DNA of 5,099 bases, taken from the NCBI GenBank assembly GCA_007128275.1, contig SKXR01000217.1, positions 1-5,099 of the forward strand. The letters run 5' to 3'. Position 1 is the stretch's first letter. Each line of letters opens with the position of its first letter. Shown here piece after piece: positions 4,903 through 5,099 of this stretch. The translations under genes and the position numbers were made by a program. This DNA is from Kiritimatiellia bacterium (GTDB taxonomy: Bacteria > Verrucomicrobiota > Kiritimatiellia > SLAD01). The notes below the pieces were generated by a model. That model was not told the DNA's origin, did not search any database, and saw only the letters and a list, made by a program, of their open reading frames with translations.

Positions 4903-5099
4903 ATGAAAAAAATACTTCTGCTTCTTTGTGCGGCCTTTGTCATCGCTGTTCCGGCACGAGCGCAATTAACCGGCACCTTCAAGGACGGCCCGCACTTTGC
5001 GTACCCCTATGGCGGCGATGTCCGCCATGAACGCGCCGGATTCGGTTGGCAGGTGGCTTACGAATGGACCGAGTATCTGTCTGTGGAAGCGTCTATTTC
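4903..5099 (+). CDS. Exported, probable outer-membrane beta-barrel protein (5' part only)
   Basis: Only the first 65 codons are in the window; the gene runs off the right edge with the frame open. The start is supported by GAGGA 6 nt upstream. Residues 1-20 form a classic Sec signal peptide: MKK, a leucine- and alanine-rich core, then P-A-R-A with cleavage expected between Ala20 and Gln21. The mature part is rich in aromatic and glycine residues with alternating polar and hydrophobic positions (GFGWQVAYEWT, then YLSVEASI), which resembles the first strands of small OmpA-like or OMP_b-brl barrels. Cys9 lies inside the signal core and does not form a lipobox, so a lipoprotein is unlikely. The barrel call is inference from a short fragment; export is much surer. 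Confidence 0.75.
   Translation, partial: MKKILLLLCAAFVIAVPARAQLTGTFKDGPHFAYPYGGDVRHERAGFGWQVAYEWTEYLSVEASI

Noticed and set aside
4903..4965. Lipoprotein signal on the last gene because of Cys9
   Set aside because: The residues before Cys9 are four leucines, not a lipobox, and the cysteine is too early in the hydrophobic core; an Ala-x-Ala site follows at 18-20.
4812..5030. A 72-codon plus-strand frame overlapping the last gene
   Set aside because: The frame with the signal peptide starting at 4903 has a good ribosome-binding site and protein character; this one is its shadow.

Overview
The window is a moderately GC-rich, gene-dense piece of a bacterial chromosome. It carries five complete protein genes and the start of a sixth. 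Every complete gene is either a housekeeping gene or a small accessory gene with a recognisable family, and I see no phage, insertion sequence, CRISPR array, rRNA or tRNA. The intergenic DNA holds two kinds of short repeat: TGGTTRA heptads before leuB, and GAATGACGAA / CCCGAA-type blocks at the right end. I associate such repeats with intergenic DNA of the Verrucomicrobiota / Kiritimatiellota / Planctomycetota group. That placement is from memory and is only a moderate-confidence guess. The final gene encodes an exported, apparently outer-membrane protein, which suggests a diderm organism.

Layout. Positions 2-1006 (minus) hold hemB, a porphobilinogen synthase of the metal-site type lacking the zinc cysteines. 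Its own sigma70-like promoter lies at about 1035-1063. Diverging from it, 1122-1712 (plus) encodes a membrane-anchored staphylococcal-nuclease-like protein. A 113-bp gap with a perfect 14-bp tandem duplication leads to leuB (1826-2920, plus), followed after only 6 bp by hemW (2927-4078, plus), so these two are probably co-transcribed. Converging on hemW is a 100-residue Dabb-domain protein (4122-4424, minus). It has a hairpin terminator at 4081-4107 and a reasonable promoter at 4469-4497. A 478-bp region without a convincing gene (4425-4902) contains two interleaved inverted-repeat pairs and the promoter of the last gene. That gene (4903 to the window edge, plus) starts with a clear signal peptide and continues into what looks like a small beta-barrel protein.

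How the genes relate. HemB makes porphobilinogen early in tetrapyrrole synthesis. HemW is a radical-SAM protein of the heme-chaperone type and is not itself a step of the pathway. Both concern heme, but they sit on opposite strands in separate transcription units. LeuB belongs to leucine synthesis, and its partners leuA, leuC and leuD are not in the window. I found no strong case for an undescribed multi-gene system. The most notable non-standard signal is the repeat architecture of 4584-4824.
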